Assembly: GCF_023008405.1 (NCBI RefSeq)
Contig: NZ_CP095376.1
Span: 5,232,001 to 5,296,000 of the forward strand
Direction of reading: 5' to 3'
DNA from: Amycolatopsis sp. FBCC-B4732
Lineage (GTDB): Bacteria > Actinomycetota > Actinomycetes > Mycobacteriales > Pseudonocardiaceae
DNA: 64,000 bases
Positions within the stretch are counted from its first letter, which is position 1; every line of letters starts with the position of its first letter. The notes under the pieces were generated by a model. The model saw only the letters and a list, made by a program, of their open reading frames with translations, was not told the origin of the DNA and did not search any database. Positions 35,203-45,932 of this stretch are shown here, piece after piece. Position numbers and translations under genes: made by a program.

Positions 35203-36467
35203 GCCGCCGCCCCGGGCCGGGTCAGCACGATCGCGCTCTGGAAGCCGCCGAAGCCGCTGCCGACGGAGAGCACGGTGTCGGTCCGGTGCTCGCGCGCGGT
35301 CACCGGGACGTAGTCGAGGTCGCACTCGGGGTCGGCGATGTGCAGGTTCGCCGTCGGCGGCACGACGTTCTCGCGCATCGCCAGCACCGAGGCGGCGACC
35401 TCGATCGAGCCGATCGCGCCGAGCGAGTGGCCGACCATCGACTTCACGGAGCTGATCGGGACCCGGTGCGCGTGCTCCCCCAGGCTCAGCTTGAACGCGG
35501 CCGTTTCGTGCCGGTCGTTCTGGCGGGTGCCCGAGCCGTGCGCGTTGACGTAGTCGACGGCGTCGGGGGCCAGCCGGGCTTCGCCGAGCGCCACCCGGAT
35601 CGCTTCGGCCATTTCGCGGCCGTCCGGGCGCAGGCCGGTCATGTGGTAGGCGTTGCACCGCGAAGCGAACCCGGCCACCTCGGCGTACACCTGGGCGCCG
35701 CGGCGGCGAGCGCTTTCCAGCTCCTCCAGCACGAACATCGCGGAGCCCTCACCGAGCACGAACCCGTTGCGGGTGCCGTCGAACGGCCGTGAGGCGTGCT
35801 CCGGGTCGTCGTTGCGCGGGGTGGTCGCCTTGATCGCGTCGAAGCAGGCGACCGTGATCGGGCTGATCGGCGCGTCGGTGGCGCCGGCCAGCACGACGTC
35901 GGCGCTGCCTTCGCGGATCAGCTCGGTCGCGTGGCCGACGGCGTCGAGCCCGGACGTGCAGCCGGTGGACACCACCGAGACCGGGCCGCCCGCCCCGACC
36001 GTCCAGGCCACTTCCGCGGCGAAGGAGCTGGGGACGAAGTAGTTGTACAGGTGCGGTACGGCGTACTCGTGGTCGACGAGCTCCAGCCGGCCGCCGTCGG
36101 ACACGGTCCGGTACTCCTGGTCCAGCCCGGTGGTCGCGCCGACCGCGCTGCCGACCGTCACGCCGACCCGGTGCGGGGGCAGGCCGGCGAACTCCAGCCC
36201 GCTGTCGGCCGCCGCTTCCCGCGCGGTGACCACCGCGAGCTGCGCCGCGCGGTCCATCCGCCGGATCTCCTGCGGGCCCAGCCCGAGCAGCTCCGCGTCG
36301 AAGTCGATCTCCGCGGCCACCTGGGACCGGAACGGCGACGGGTCGAAGAAGCTGATCCGCCGCGTCGCGGTCCGCCCTTCGGAGAGCAGGCTCCAGAAGT
36401 CCTTGGCGCCGACGCCGCCGGGTGCGGTGACCCCGACGCCGGTGACGACCACCCGCCGGGCCGTCAC
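35199..36467 (-). CDS. Ketosynthase alpha
   Basis: 422 residues, condenses malonyl units with KS-beta and ACP. The nucleophile is Cys170 in [13 protein letters not shown]; later [12 protein letters not shown] and [13 protein letters not shown] hold the two catalytic His residues and Lys. GTG 36467 overlaps the cyclase stop. A canonical type II PKS catalytic subunit. Confidence 0.98.
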   Translation of the reverse strand: MTARRVVVTGVGVTAPGGVGAKDFWSLLSEGRTATRRISFFDPSPFRSQVAAEIDFDAELLGLGPQEIRRMDRAAQLAVVTAREAAADSGLEFAGLPPHRVGVTVGSAVGATTGLDQEYRTVSDGGRLELVDHEYAVPHLYNYFVPSSFAAEVAWTVGAGGPVSVVSTGCTSGLDAVGHATELIREGSADVVLAGATDAPISPITVACFDAIKATTPRNDDPEHASRPFDGTRNGFVLGEGSAMFVLEELESARRRGAQVYAEVAGFASRCNAYHMTGLRPDGREMAEAIRVALGEARLAPDAVDYVNAHGSGTRQNDRHETAAFKLSLGEHAHRVPISSVKSMVGHSLGAIGSIEVAASVLAMRENVVPPTANLHIADPECDLDYVPVTAREHRTDTVLSVGSGFGGFQSAIVLTRPGAAA

Positions 36468-36790
36468 TCGGCGCTCCAGCGGTAGAAGCACTCCGCCATG
36501 GCGTCCTTGGGCGAGCGCCAGGTGTCCGGGTCGTAGGCGGCGATGTGCGGCTTGAGGTCCTCGCTGATCCGGACGAACCGGGGATCGCCCTTCGCCGTCT
36601 CGATCCGTTCGCCGCCGTCCTCGGCGTCGAAGTCCTGCAGGTGGAAGTAGAGCCCCCGGTAGCTGAACAGCTGGCGCCGCCGGGTCCCCATCCGGTGGGG
36701 CATCTCGCCGGCGTCGAACTCGCCGAACAGCTCGGCGACCGCCTGGTCCGCGTCCGGGCGCATGCGGGCCACGATCAGGGTGCTGTGCAT
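36464..36790 (-). CDS. TcmI-family polyketide cyclase
   Basis: 108 residues, ferredoxin-like fold, with [11 protein letters not shown] at the start and the family's [21 protein letters not shown] stretch. In angucycline pathways (UrdF/JadI) it directs the angular fourth-ring closure. Start at ATG 36790 behind a GGAGAAGGGAG site, 24 nt after the oxygenase stop. Confidence 0.94.
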   Translation of the reverse strand: MHSTLIVARMRPDADQAVAELFGEFDAGEMPHRMGTRRRQLFSYRGLYFHLQDFDAEDGGERIETAKGDPRFVRISEDLKPHIAAYDPDTWRSPKDAMAECFYRWSAE

Positions 36791-36814
36791 CGTGCGTCTC
36801 CCTTCTCCGGTTCT

Positions 36815-38278
36815 CTAGCGGGGCGCCGGCCCGAACCAGCGCTCGAGCGCCATCGGCAGGTCGGCGTGCGTGCCCGGGGCCGCCCAGGCCACGTGGCCGT
36901 CCGGGCGGACCAGGACCGCGGTGGTGGCGCCGGGGACCCGCCCGGCGGCCGGGCGGGCGGTGACGACGTCGATCCGGCCGGCCCAAGGCGCCGCGCGGTC
37001 GCGCAACGCCGCGCTGCCGGCGAAGTCGAGCAGCAGGCCGCGCGCGGGGCGCAGCAGCTCCGCCGTGGACGAGGGGCGGCCGCCGCGGTCGAGCTCCAGC
37101 CGCGGCAGCCGGCGCCCGAGCCACGGGTGGCTCCCCCCGCCGACGTCGTAGGCGATCTCCAGGCCGCTGACCATCGCGGCGAGGTGCCTGGCGACGTCGG
37201 GGTAGCCGGTCAGCTCGGCGAGGACGTCGCGCAGCGGCTGCATTTCCGCGCCGTTGAGGAACAGCAGGCCCTGGGCCCGGGTGTTCATCAGCAGCCGGAC
37301 GCCGACCGGGTGCCGTTCGCCGTGGTAGGTGTCCAGCAGGTCCGCTCGCGCGGTGCCGCGCACGACCGCGGCCAGTTTCCAGCCGAGGTTCACCGCGTCC
37401 TGGATGCCGGCGTTCATGCCCTGCCCGCCCGCGGGGAGGTGGACGTGCGCGGCGTCGCCGGCGAGCAGGACGCGGCCGCGCCGGTATTCGGTGACCTGCC
37501 GGGTCGCGTCGCCGAAGGCGCTGAGCCAGACCGGTTCGGCGGCCGAGATGTCGATGCCGGTGATGCGCTTCCACGCGTCGGCGACCTCGTGGAACGGCGG
37601 CGGCCCGGTGCGCCGCCGCGGTGGCGCGTCCCGTTCGCAGACGATGATCCGGGTGACGCCGCCGGGCAGCGGCCCGACCATCACCATCCCGCCCGGCAGG
37701 CTTTCCCCGATCATGCGGGGTTCCAGCTCGACGCCGCGCAGGTCGGCGAGGAACATCTCGCGCGTCGCGGCGGTGCCGGGGAAGTCGAAGCCGACGGCCT
37801 TCCGCACGGCGCTGCGGCCGCCGTCGCAGCCCACGAGCCAGCCGGCCCGCAGGACGTGCTCGCCGGCCGGGCCGCGCACGGTGACCGCCACGCCGTCGCC
37901 GTCGTCGCGGACGCCGGTCAGCTCGTGCCCGCGCCGGATGTCGGCGCCGAGCTCGCCGGCCCACGCCTCCAGCACCGCTTCGGTCGCCGACTGCGGGATG
38001 GTCTTCGCCGCCTGGTGCGCGCCGTCCAGCAGCCCGAAGTCGACCGGGATGCCACCGAAGTGCCCCTGGTCGCTGGTCTGGACCTCACCGAAGCGGCGGA
38101 GCAGGCCGCGCTGGTCGAAGACCTCCATGGTCCGCGCGGTGAAGCCGAGCCCGCGTGATTCCCCGGTGCGCGCGGGCAGCCGTTCGAGCACGACCACGCC
38201 GATCCCGGCCAGGCGCAGCTCGCCGGCCAGCATGAGACCGGCGGGGCCGGCCCCGGCGATGACGACAGGCACGTCCAT
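36815..38278 (-). CDS. FAD-dependent angucyclinone hydroxylase (PgaE/UrdE type)
   Basis: 487 residues from ATG 38278, chosen for GAGGAG just upstream; the frame stays open further up but without a site. FAD-binding GAGPAG at 8-13, [13 protein letters not shown] (DG motif), [21 protein letters not shown] (GD motif), then a C-terminal thioredoxin-like domain (about 380-487), as in PgaE. Likely hydroxylates C-12 and possibly C-12b of the angucyclinone with NADPH and oxygen. It is the first gene of the 21-gene minus-strand operon. Confidence 0.95.
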   Translation of the reverse strand: MDVPVVIAGAGPAGLMLAGELRLAGIGVVVLERLPARTGESRGLGFTARTMEVFDQRGLLRRFGEVQTSDQGHFGGIPVDFGLLDGAHQAAKTIPQSATEAVLEAWAGELGADIRRGHELTGVRDDGDGVAVTVRGPAGEHVLRAGWLVGCDGGRSAVRKAVGFDFPGTAATREMFLADLRGVELEPRMIGESLPGGMVMVGPLPGGVTRIIVCERDAPPRRRTGPPPFHEVADAWKRITGIDISAAEPVWLSAFGDATRQVTEYRRGRVLLAGDAAHVHLPAGGQGMNAGIQDAVNLGWKLAAVVRGTARADLLDTYHGERHPVGVRLLMNTRAQGLLFLNGAEMQPLRDVLAELTGYPDVARHLAAMVSGLEIAYDVGGGSHPWLGRRLPRLELDRGGRPSSTAELLRPARGLLLDFAGSAALRDRAAPWAGRIDVVTARPAAGRVPGATTAVLVRPDGHVAWAAPGTHADLPMALERWFGPAPR

Positions 38279-38376
38279 GTCTCCTCCTCGGGTCGAGCGC
38301 GGGAAAATCGAATGTGCGAAAAGGACACCGGAAAGATTTCCATTTCGCGGATCCGGCCATTGGCGGCTGCATTCGA

Positions 38377-38452
38377 AGTATCGGCGCGCACGACCCGGAC
38401 AGTCAAGAACGCGACTGACAGGAGAACTACAAGAAAAAGTCAACTCGGACAG
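38377..38452 (-). promoter_or_regulatory. Putative promoter and activator site of the PKS operon
   Basis: In the AT-richer gap upstream of the PgaE-like gene, TTGACT (38406-38401), 18 bp and GATACT (38382-38377) could be -35 and -10, giving a leader of about 90 nt. A second TTGACT lies 37 bp upstream (38443-38438), and CGGACAG occurs twice on the plus strand (38396 and 38446). Direct repeats near -35 are what an OmpR-type activator like the neighbouring regulator binds; which repeats matter is inference. Confidence 0.4.
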
Positions 38453-38504
38453 CGGAACGGCAATTCACCGGCAACACGGGAGAAATCGGTGCGTAACGCA
38501 GGAA

Positions 38505-38535
38505 AAGGCCATCGCGGACGAGCCGCGACGGCCTT
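38505..38535 (-). terminator. Intrinsic terminator of the cluster regulator
   Basis: A 13-bp stem with one mismatch (38505-38517 with 38523-38535, loop ACGAG) is followed on the minus strand by TTTT, 18 nt after the regulator stop. It separates the regulator transcript from the PKS operon promoter. Confidence 0.8.
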
Positions 38536-38552
38536 CGGGCGGGAATGCGCTT

Positions 38553-39230
38553 TCAGTTTCCGGTGAAGCAGAACCCCACACCGTGAACGGTGCGGATCCA
38601 CTGGTTCGAGCCCAGCTTCCGGCGCAGCACGCTGACGTGCGTGTCGATCGTGCGGCTGACCTTCGTGTCGGCCGTGTGCGTCATCGGGTCACCCCAGATC
38701 TCGGCCATCAGCCGCCGCCGGGAGAACACCACGCCCGGCTCGCTGGCCAGGCGGTACAGCAGGTCGAACTCCTTGCGCGTCATTTCGATGGACGCGCCGC
38801 CGAGGCGCACCCGCCGCGTGGTCGCGTCGATCCGCAGCGGGCCGCGCACGACCAGCGACCCGTCCGAACCGGCCCGGCCGCGCACTCTTCTGGTGACCGC
38901 TTCGATGCGCGCCATCAGTTCCCAGAAACCGCACGGTTTGTCCAGGCAATCGTCGGCTCCGGCCCGGAGCCCGAGCACCCGGTCGGCTTCGGTCCCGCGT
39001 TCGGTGAACGCGATGATCGGCGCGTCCCTGGCATTTCTGATCCGGCGGCACACCTCGAATCCGTCGATGTCCGCAATGCCCAGATCGAGCAGGATCAGAT
39101 CGGCATCCCAATGTTTTTCGAGCGCTTCGGCCCCGCTCGAGACCCCGGTGGCCTCGTGCCCGGAGCGGCGCAGTCCGTCGACCAGGACGGCCGCACCTTT
39201 TTCGTCGTCTTCCACCACCAGCACGTGCAT
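38553..39230 (-). CDS. Orphan OmpR-family response regulator, probable cluster activator (JadR1/LndI-like)
   Basis: 225 residues from ATG 39230 (HVLVVEDDE follows). The receiver domain (1-115) keeps the acidic pair (Asp8/Asp9), a phosphoacceptor-type Asp in LILLDLGIAD, Thr in IIAFTERG and Lys in CLDKPCG. The C-terminal winged helix (about 130-225) has LTRKEFDLL-type features (EMTRKEFDLLYRLA) and VSRTIDTHVSVLRRKLG. No histidine kinase gene is near. Regulators of this class in angucycline clusters can answer to the end product instead of a kinase. It has a textbook promoter, its own terminator, and sits beside the PKS operon it likely activates. No TTA codon seen. Confidence 0.9.
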   Translation of the reverse strand: MHVLVVEDDEKGAAVLVDGLRRSGHEATGVSSGAEALEKHWDADLILLDLGIADIDGFEVCRRIRNARDAPIIAFTERGTEADRVLGLRAGADDCLDKPCGFWELMARIEAVTRRVRGRAGSDGSLVVRGPLRIDATTRRVRLGGASIEMTRKEFDLLYRLASEPGVVFSRRRLMAEIWGDPMTHTADTKVSRTIDTHVSVLRRKLGSNQWIRTVHGVGFCFTGN

Positions 39231-39375
39231 GACCAACCCCCCGCAGAAAGGCCGTGGAACCACTCGACCCGGCCGGCATCCGCCGTCCCCAGTCCGCCGG
39301 TCGTGGCACCCCGATGTGCACACCCGGCGCCCGAACGTGCACGCACCGCACGCGCAACGCTCGTTGTACCTACTC

Positions 39376-39403
39376 AGCCTAACAGGCGGACATCTGCTGT
39401 CAA
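39376..39403 (-). promoter_or_regulatory. Promoter of the cluster regulator
   Basis: TTGACA (39403-39398), 16-bp spacer, TAGGCT (39381-39376) on the minus strand: a consensus vegetative actinobacterial promoter, with an untranslated leader of about 140 nt before ATG 39230. A partial palindrome ACAG...CTGT overlaps spacer and -35 and could be a regulator site. Confidence 0.7.
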
Positions 39404-39881
39404 GTCGAAGGAAATCCCATCGAACCGACAGTGAAATCCGTTGCGCGCCAAGGATTTCGTCAGCCCGGCGCGCAAATCATGCGCGATCCGAATTTCGATC
39501 ACCCGACCCCGCGTGACCCGGCCCGGCCGGTCGAAGCAATCGTTTTCCAGCACTGCCACCCCAAGATCGCCGACGATCCCGACCCTACCGAGACCTTCGA
39601 CGCGTCAAACCGCCGATCAGGTGACGTCGGCACCATCACATTCCACTGAGGACAGTGGAGTCAATTGTCCACAATGGACGCAGAGGTCCCCGCGGTACGG
39701 CGCCGATTCCCAGCCTGCGCGGCCCAGCCGCGGTTGTCGCCACCGCGATGCGGCCCAGCCGCGATCGTCGCCATCCACGCGCGGCCTCGGCCGCGCGGCA
39801 CCGATTCCGCGCGGCAGCCGCGGGCCGGCCCGCGCCGGCGCACATTCGTGGCCCGCGCGGGATCCGCCGCGGTCGTGTCCG
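39404..39881. other. Non-coding gap between cluster regulator and priA
   Basis: The first half has lower GC and no credible gene. It holds CCACTG-AGGA-CAGTGG (39643-39658) and the palindrome GTCCACAATGGAC (39667-39679). The second half (39719-39780) has two 31-bp near-repeats that begin GCGGCCCAGCCGCG, at 39719 and 39750. This is the right border of the cluster; priA ends at 39882. Confidence 0.6.
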
Positions 39882-41978
39882 TCAGATGAGATCGAGGGGG
39901 TCCAGCTGGATGCGGATCGGTTCCGTCGCCTTCCGGGCGTCGCGCCGGGCCGCCGCGGCGTGGATCGAGGCCGCGAGCGCCTTTCCCTCGCTGCGGGACA
40001 CCCGGACCAGCGCCCGTTCCCGCTCCACGTTGCCTTCTTCGTCCACCTCGCCCAGCGGGACCGGGCCCAGCACTTCGCCCGACTCCGGCAGCGGGAGGTC
40101 GGCCAGCAGACCGGCCACCGCGTCCGGGGTCCCCTCCACGCTCGCCATCCGCATCGACGGCGGGAAGCCCAGCTCGCGGCGTTCGGCCAGCTCCTGGCCC
40201 GCGTGCCAGGCCGGGTCCCAGCGGACCAGCGCCTGGACCACCGGTAAGCCCGCCTCGGCGCCCACGACCACGCGGCCGCCCTCGGCCGACGGGCGGACCA
40301 GTGCGGCCGCGGCCATCCAGCGGCGCAGGGTTTCCTCCCCCGCACGCAGGTCCTGGCGGCCGAGGAGGGCCCAGCCGTCGAGCAGCAGCGCCGCGCCGTA
40401 GCCGCCTTCGGCCACCGGTTCCGCTCCCGGCGTGCAGACCACCAAGGCCGGCTTGCCCGGGACCGAGGCCAGCACCTCCGCCGCGCCCGAGGTGCGGACC
40501 GGGATGCCCGGGAACGCGCGGCCGAGTTCCTCCGCCGTCCGCTTGGCGCCGACGATCACCGCCCGCAGCCGGACCGAACCGCACGCCGGGCAGCGGAACG
40601 CCGTTTCCGGGACGCCGCACCAGCGGCACGCCGGCGGCTTCGGCTGCCCGTCGATCGAGCCACCCGGCAGCGACAGGGGGCCCGCGCAGCGGCGGCAGTG
40701 CGCGGGCGTGCGGCAGTTCCCGCAGGCCAGGCCGGGGACGTATCCGCGGCGCGGTACCTGGACCAGCGTCGGGTGGCCCGCCGCGAACGCCTGGCGCGCG
40801 GCCTCGAACGCCACCGCCGGCAGGCGCGCGACCCGGGCGGCCTCGTCGCGGGCGACGTCGAAGTCCTCGCCGACCGGCGTGACGCGCGGGGCGGCCGACC
40901 GCAGCGTCGCGCGGTCGGCCAGGACCGGCTGCGCCCAGCCGGACTCGACCAGGAGCTGGGCCTCGGCCGTGCGGGCGAAGCCGCCGACCAGCAGGGACGA
41001 CTTCGTCGTGTGCGCGCGGTCCATCAGCACGTCTCGCACGTGCGGGTACGGCGCGTGCTGGTCGAGGTGCAGGTCGTCGCCGTCGTCCCAGACGACGAAC
41101 AGGCCGGGGTCGTGGACCGGCGCGAACATCGCCGCGCGCGTGCCGACCACCACCCGCACCGAGCCGCGCAGCACCGCCAGCCAGCGCCGGTAGCGCTCGG
41201 CGGGCCCGAGCCCGGCGATCAGCGCCACGACGGCGGCTTCGCCCAGCAGTGCGGCGCACGCGTCGTGCACGCGGGTCAGGTCGCGGTGGTCCGGCACCAC
41301 CAGCACCGCGCCGCGGCCCCGCGCGGCCACGGAACCGGCGGCTTCGGCCAGCCGCCGCGGCCAGTCCTCGCCCGGCAGGGCCTGCCAGACGGCGTTCGCG
41401 GGCTTGCCCTCGGCGAGGGCCTCCAGGAACGCCGGGCCGCGCTGGTAGCGCGCCCAGGCTTCGGTGTCCGGCGCTTCCGGCGGCGCCGCGGGCGCGAGCG
41501 GCGGCTCGCCCTCGGCCTTCGCGTGGCGGGGCGGGATCGCGAGCCGCAGGACGTCCGACAGCGTGCCGCCGTAGCGGTCGGCCACCGCCCGGCACAGCGC
41601 GTGCAACGACGGCGGCAGCACCGGCTCGGGCGAGGTGACGCGGTCGAGGAAGGCCAGCTTCCGTTCGTACTCGCTGGACTCGCCGCGTTCGATCAGGTAG
41701 CCGTCGACCAGCTGGCCGGCGAACCGGACGCGCACCCGGCAGCCCGGCACGGCCGTCTCGTGCAGCTTCTCCGGCACGAGGTAGTCGAAGGTGCGGTCCA
41801 GGTGCGCCAGCGGGATGTCGACGACGATCCGCGCGACCGGCTTCTCCGGTGCGGGCTGCTGCGCGCCTTTGGCCTTCGCGCCCGGCTTCGGCGGTTTCCG
41901 GGCGCGCGAGGGCGCCGCCTTCGGCGAAGACGGCTTCTCCGGGAGCTCCCAGAGAGCGGCGGGCTCGGAACTACTCAC
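39882..41978 (-). CDS. priA: PriA-like protein with degenerate helicase domain
   Basis: 698 residues. The N-terminal 3'-DNA-binding domain (about 45-150), the four CxxC pairs of the zinc region (ACGNC, HCRRC, CRWC, CPAC at about 430-490) and the C-terminal domain match PriA. The helicase core does not: the Walker A position reads LPGEDWPRRL instead of GxTGSGKT and the DEAH box is WDDGDD. Actinobacterial PriA proteins are known for this, so it probably helps restart replication by binding forks and loading proteins, without unwinding. The Pro/Lys-rich N-terminal tail is unstructured. Downstream of metK, as in mycobacteria. Confidence 0.9.
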   Translation of the reverse strand: MSSSEPAALWELPEKPSSPKAAPSRARKPPKPGAKAKGAQQPAPEKPVARIVVDIPLAHLDRTFDYLVPEKLHETAVPGCRVRVRFAGQLVDGYLIERGESSEYERKLAFLDRVTSPEPVLPPSLHALCRAVADRYGGTLSDVLRLAIPPRHAKAEGEPPLAPAAPPEAPDTEAWARYQRGPAFLEALAEGKPANAVWQALPGEDWPRRLAEAAGSVAARGRGAVLVVPDHRDLTRVHDACAALLGEAAVVALIAGLGPAERYRRWLAVLRGSVRVVVGTRAAMFAPVHDPGLFVVWDDGDDLHLDQHAPYPHVRDVLMDRAHTTKSSLLVGGFARTAEAQLLVESGWAQPVLADRATLRSAAPRVTPVGEDFDVARDEAARVARLPAVAFEAARQAFAAGHPTLVQVPRRGYVPGLACGNCRTPAHCRRCAGPLSLPGGSIDGQPKPPACRWCGVPETAFRCPACGSVRLRAVIVGAKRTAEELGRAFPGIPVRTSGAAEVLASVPGKPALVVCTPGAEPVAEGGYGAALLLDGWALLGRQDLRAGEETLRRWMAAAALVRPSAEGGRVVVGAEAGLPVVQALVRWDPAWHAGQELAERRELGFPPSMRMASVEGTPDAVAGLLADLPLPESGEVLGPVPLGEVDEEGNVERERALVRVSRSEGKALAASIHAAAARRDARKATEPIRIQLDPLDLI

Positions 41979-42027
41979 CCCGAGATCTCTACCAGACCCC
42001 TCCGACAGGCCCGACCCCGAACGCCGC

Positions 42028-42070
42028 GAAGGGCACCCTCGTGGCCGTCAAGACCTCGAGGGTGCCCTTC
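42028..42070 (-). terminator. Hairpin terminator of metK
   Basis: Perfect 14-bp inverted repeat (42028-42041 and 42057-42070) with a 15-nt loop, 13 nt after the metK stop and upstream of priA. Confidence 0.85.
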
Positions 42071-42082
42071 ACGGCAACCGGA

Positions 42083-43297
<1,215 letters not shown>

Positions 43298-43378
43298 TTC
43301 CTCACCTAGACGTCGGATGCCCGGAAAGTTAGGCACCCCTTACCAGTGCAAGCGTACTGACTATCGCTCTAGGGACGG

Positions 43379-44599
43379 TCAACGCTTCATGAAGCTCACA
43401 ACAGCGTCCCACACCATGGACGCCAGTTCCGCTTTCTGCACGAGAGGTAGGGGTTTTTCAGTGGAATCTGCCCCTAGGAGCCAGCCCGAGTTGTCCTCGG
43501 TGCCGAACGCCTTGCCGTCGCCGACCGCGTTGACGACCAGCAGGTCGGCGCCCTTGCGCTTGAGCTTCGCACGGGCGTGGTCGAGGACGCTGCCGTGCTC
43601 GTCGCCGGTTTCCGCGGCGAACCCGACGACGACCTGGCCGGGACGCCGGTTCTGCACCAGTTCGGCCAGGATGTCCGCGTTGCGGTCCAGGGTGATGACC
43701 GGGTCCGGCTGGTCGTCGGACTTCTTGATCTTGACGTCGGCCCGGTTCGCCGGCCGGAAGTCGGCGACCGCGGCGGCCATCACGACGACGTCCGCGGAGT
43801 GGGACGCGGCGTGCACCGCCTGCCGCAGCTCCTCGGCGGTCGACACGTGCTGCACGGTCGCGCCCGCCGGGTCCGGCAGCGCGACGGTGTGCGCGGTGAC
43901 CAGGGTGACGTCGGCGCCGCGCTGGGCGGCGACGCGGGCCAGCGCGTAGCCCTGCTTGCCCGACGAGCGGTTGCCCAGGTAGCGGACCGGGTCGAGCGGC
44001 TCGCGCGTGCCGCCCGCGGACACCACGACGCGGACCCCTTCGAGGTCGCGCGGGAGGGCGTCGGGGCGGGCCAGCAGCAGCTTGGCGAGGTCGACGATCT
44101 CGGCCGGGTTCGCCAGCCGGCCCTTGCCGGTGTCGACGCCGGTCAGCCGGCCCGCGTCGGGCTCGGTGACGATCGTGCCGCGCGAGCGCAGCAGGGCGAC
44201 GTTGGCGCGGGTCGCGGGGTGCTCCCACATCTCCGTGTGCATCGCCGGGAAGAAGGCGACCGGGCACCGGGCGGTGAGCAGGGTGTTCGTCAGCAGGTCG
44301 TCCGCGAGGCCGTGCGCGGCCTTGGCGAGCAGGTTCGCCGTGGCCGGGACGACCAGGACGAGGTCGGCTTCCTTGCCGACGCGGACGTGCTGCACCTCGG
44401 GGACCTCGGTGAACACGCCGGTGTGCACCGGGTGCCCCGAGAGGGCCTCGAAGGTCGCCGCGCCGACGAAGTTCAGCGCGGCTTCGGTGGGGACCACGCG
44501 GACGTCGTGACCGGATTCGGTCAGCCCGCGCAGCACCTCACAGGCCTTGTAGGCGGCGATGCCGCCGCCCACGCCCAGGACGACGCGGGGTTTACTCAC
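43379..44599 (-). CDS. coaBC: Bifunctional PPC synthetase/decarboxylase
   Basis: Two steps of coenzyme A synthesis: joins cysteine to 4'-phosphopantothenate, then decarboxylates it. 406 residues: CoaC flavoprotein domain (1-185) with [10 protein letters not shown], catalytic His in EVQHVRVG, and PAMHTEMW; CoaB domain (190-406) with [24 protein letters not shown] and [11 protein letters not shown] 44599 overlaps the last 8 bases of rpoZ. The gmk-rpoZ-coaBC-metK-priA order is conserved in actinobacteria. Confidence 0.96.
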   Translation of the reverse strand: MSKPRVVLGVGGGIAAYKACEVLRGLTESGHDVRVVPTEAALNFVGAATFEALSGHPVHTGVFTEVPEVQHVRVGKEADLVLVVPATANLLAKAAHGLADDLLTNTLLTARCPVAFFPAMHTEMWEHPATRANVALLRSRGTIVTEPDAGRLTGVDTGKGRLANPAEIVDLAKLLLARPDALPRDLEGVRVVVSAGGTREPLDPVRYLGNRSSGKQGYALARVAAQRGADVTLVTAHTVALPDPAGATVQHVSTAEELRQAVHAASHSADVVVMAAAVADFRPANRADVKIKKSDDQPDPVITLDRNADILAELVQNRRPGQVVVGFAAETGDEHGSVLDHARAKLKRKGADLLVVNAVGDGKAFGTEDNSGWLLGADSTEKPLPLVQKAELASMVWDAVVSFMKR

Positions 44600-44861
44600 C
44601 CTCGGTGTGCTCGAGCAGGCCGCCGTGGATCTCGCGCAGCGCGATCGAGAGCGGCTTCTCGCGCGGGCCCGGCTCGACGAGCGGGCCGACGTACTCGAGG
44701 AGACCCTCGCCCAGCTGGGCGTAGTAGTCGTTGATCTGGCGGGCGCGCTTGGCCGAGTAGATCACCAGCGCGTACTTCGAGCTGACCTTTTCGAGCAGGT
44801 CGTCGATCGGGGGGTTGGTGATGCCCTCGAGCTCTTCGGTCAAGGCTACCTGGCTGGTCAC
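44592..44861 (-). CDS. rpoZ: RNA polymerase omega subunit
   Basis: 89 residues. [29 protein letters not shown] is the conserved omega helix region (about 15-43) that clamps the beta' subunit. Start GTG 44861 overlaps the gmk stop (GTGA). In streptomycetes loss of omega impairs antibiotic production, so its level may matter to the cluster. Confidence 0.93.
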   Translation of the reverse strand: MTSQVALTEELEGITNPPIDDLLEKVSSKYALVIYSAKRARQINDYYAQLGEGLLEYVGPLVEPGPREKPLSIALREIHGGLLEHTEGE

Positions 44862-45511
44862 GCGTGGTGCTCCGCATCTTCGGAAGACTGATCGGTTATC
44901 AAGTTTAGCAAGTGCTCCGCGGCCTCCCGCACGTCGGCGTTGACAACGCGGTGGTCGAACTCCCCCGCGGCCGCCAGTTCGCGCTCCGCTTCGGCCAGCC
45001 GGGCCTGCACGGCGGCCTCGTTTTCGGTGCCGCGCCCGGTGAGCCTGCCGACCAGTTCTTCCCAGGACGGCGGCATCAGCATCACCAGCCGGGCCTCCGG
45101 CATCGCCGCGCGGACCTGCCGGGCGCCCTGAAGCTCGATCTCCAGGATCGCCGGGCGGCCCTCGGCGAGGGCCTTCTCGACCGGTTCGCGGGGGGTGCCG
45201 TAGCAGTTGCCGGTGAACTCGGCCCACTCCAGGAGCCTGCCTTCGGCGACCATCGCGTCGAACTCGGCGCGGTCGACGAAGTGGTAGTGCGCGCCCTCGA
45301 CTTCGCCGGGGCGGGGCTTGCGCGTGGTCACCGAGACGCTGAAGTAGAGATCGGGCTCCAGCTTCCGCAGCTCGCCCACCACGCTCGACTTCCCGACCCC
45401 CGAAGGCCCCGATACGACGGTGAGCCGGTGCCGGGGGAGGTCCCCCGTCACCGGCTCACTGCCGCGGTCGGCGCCCCGGTTCACCGGGTAGTCACGACCG
45501 GCGCCGTTCAC
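44858..45511 (-). CDS. gmk: Guanylate kinase
   Basis: Phosphorylates GMP to GDP. 217 residues; P-loop [10 protein letters not shown] at about 34-43, the GMP-binding [18 protein letters not shown] stretch, HFVDRAEF and [11 protein letters not shown]. About 30 non-conserved residues precede the fold, so an in-frame internal GTG is a possible start; the GTG at 45511 is taken because it overlaps the mihF stop. Confidence 0.95.
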   Translation of the reverse strand: MNGAGRDYPVNRGADRGSEPVTGDLPRHRLTVVSGPSGVGKSSVVGELRKLEPDLYFSVSVTTRKPRPGEVEGAHYHFVDRAEFDAMVAEGRLLEWAEFTGNCYGTPREPVEKALAEGRPAILEIELQGARQVRAAMPEARLVMLMPPSWEELVGRLTGRGTENEAAVQARLAEAERELAAAGEFDHRVVNADVREAAEHLLNLITDQSSEDAEHHA

Positions 45512-45825
45512 TCGCCGCTGAACTCGGCCAGCAGCGCCTTGCGCTGCCGGTCGCCGAGGCCGCGGAGACGACGGCTGGGGGCGATCTCCAGTCGTTCCAT
45601 GGTCTGCTGTGCGCGGACCTTGCCGACGCCCGGGAGGGCCTCGAGCAGAGCCGAAACCTTCATCTTGCCGAGGACTTCGTTCTCCTCGGCCTGCTTCAGC
45701 ACGTCGACCAGAGTGGTACCGCCCCGCTTCAGCCGCTCCTTCAGCTCAGCACGGATCTTGCGAGCGGCGGCGGCCTTCTCCAGCGCCGCAGCGCGCTGTT
45801 CCTCTGTCAGCTGGGGAAGTGCCAC
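45508..45825 (-). CDS. mihF: Actinobacterial integration host factor (mIHF)
   Basis: 105 residues, nucleoid protein unrelated to E. coli IHF. A helical N-terminal half ([21 protein letters not shown]) is followed by the helix-two-turn-helix [22 protein letters not shown] (about 60-81) that contacts DNA. Neighbouring gmk is the conserved partner. In Streptomyces the homologue affects sporulation and antibiotic production. Confidence 0.94.
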   Translation of the reverse strand: MALPQLTEEQRAAALEKAAAARKIRAELKERLKRGGTTLVDVLKQAEENEVLGKMKVSALLEALPGVGKVRAQQTMERLEIAPSRRLRGLGDRQRKALLAEFSGE

Positions 45826-45851
45826 GTTTTCCTCCGGTAGTTCTCAAATCT

Positions 45852-45878
45852 GGGTGGGTGACGCGACGGTACCCACCC
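45852..45878 (-). terminator. Hairpin after pyrF
   Basis: GGGTGGGT (45852-45859) pairs with ACCCACCC (45871-45878) across 11 nt, in the 107-bp gap between pyrF and mihF. It may end the pyrimidine operon; a short stem and no T tract keep confidence moderate. Confidence 0.5.
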
Positions 45879-45932
45879 GTGAGCACCGGCCACAATGCGG
45901 GGGTGCCTGGTGGGACCCGGTTCCTGGCCCTG

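Noticed and set aside
39374..39559. Possible 61-residue minus-strand small protein upstream of the cluster regulator
   Set aside because: It overlaps the consensus promoter of the regulator, has no ribosome site or family resemblance and contains a TTA codon; treated as non-coding.
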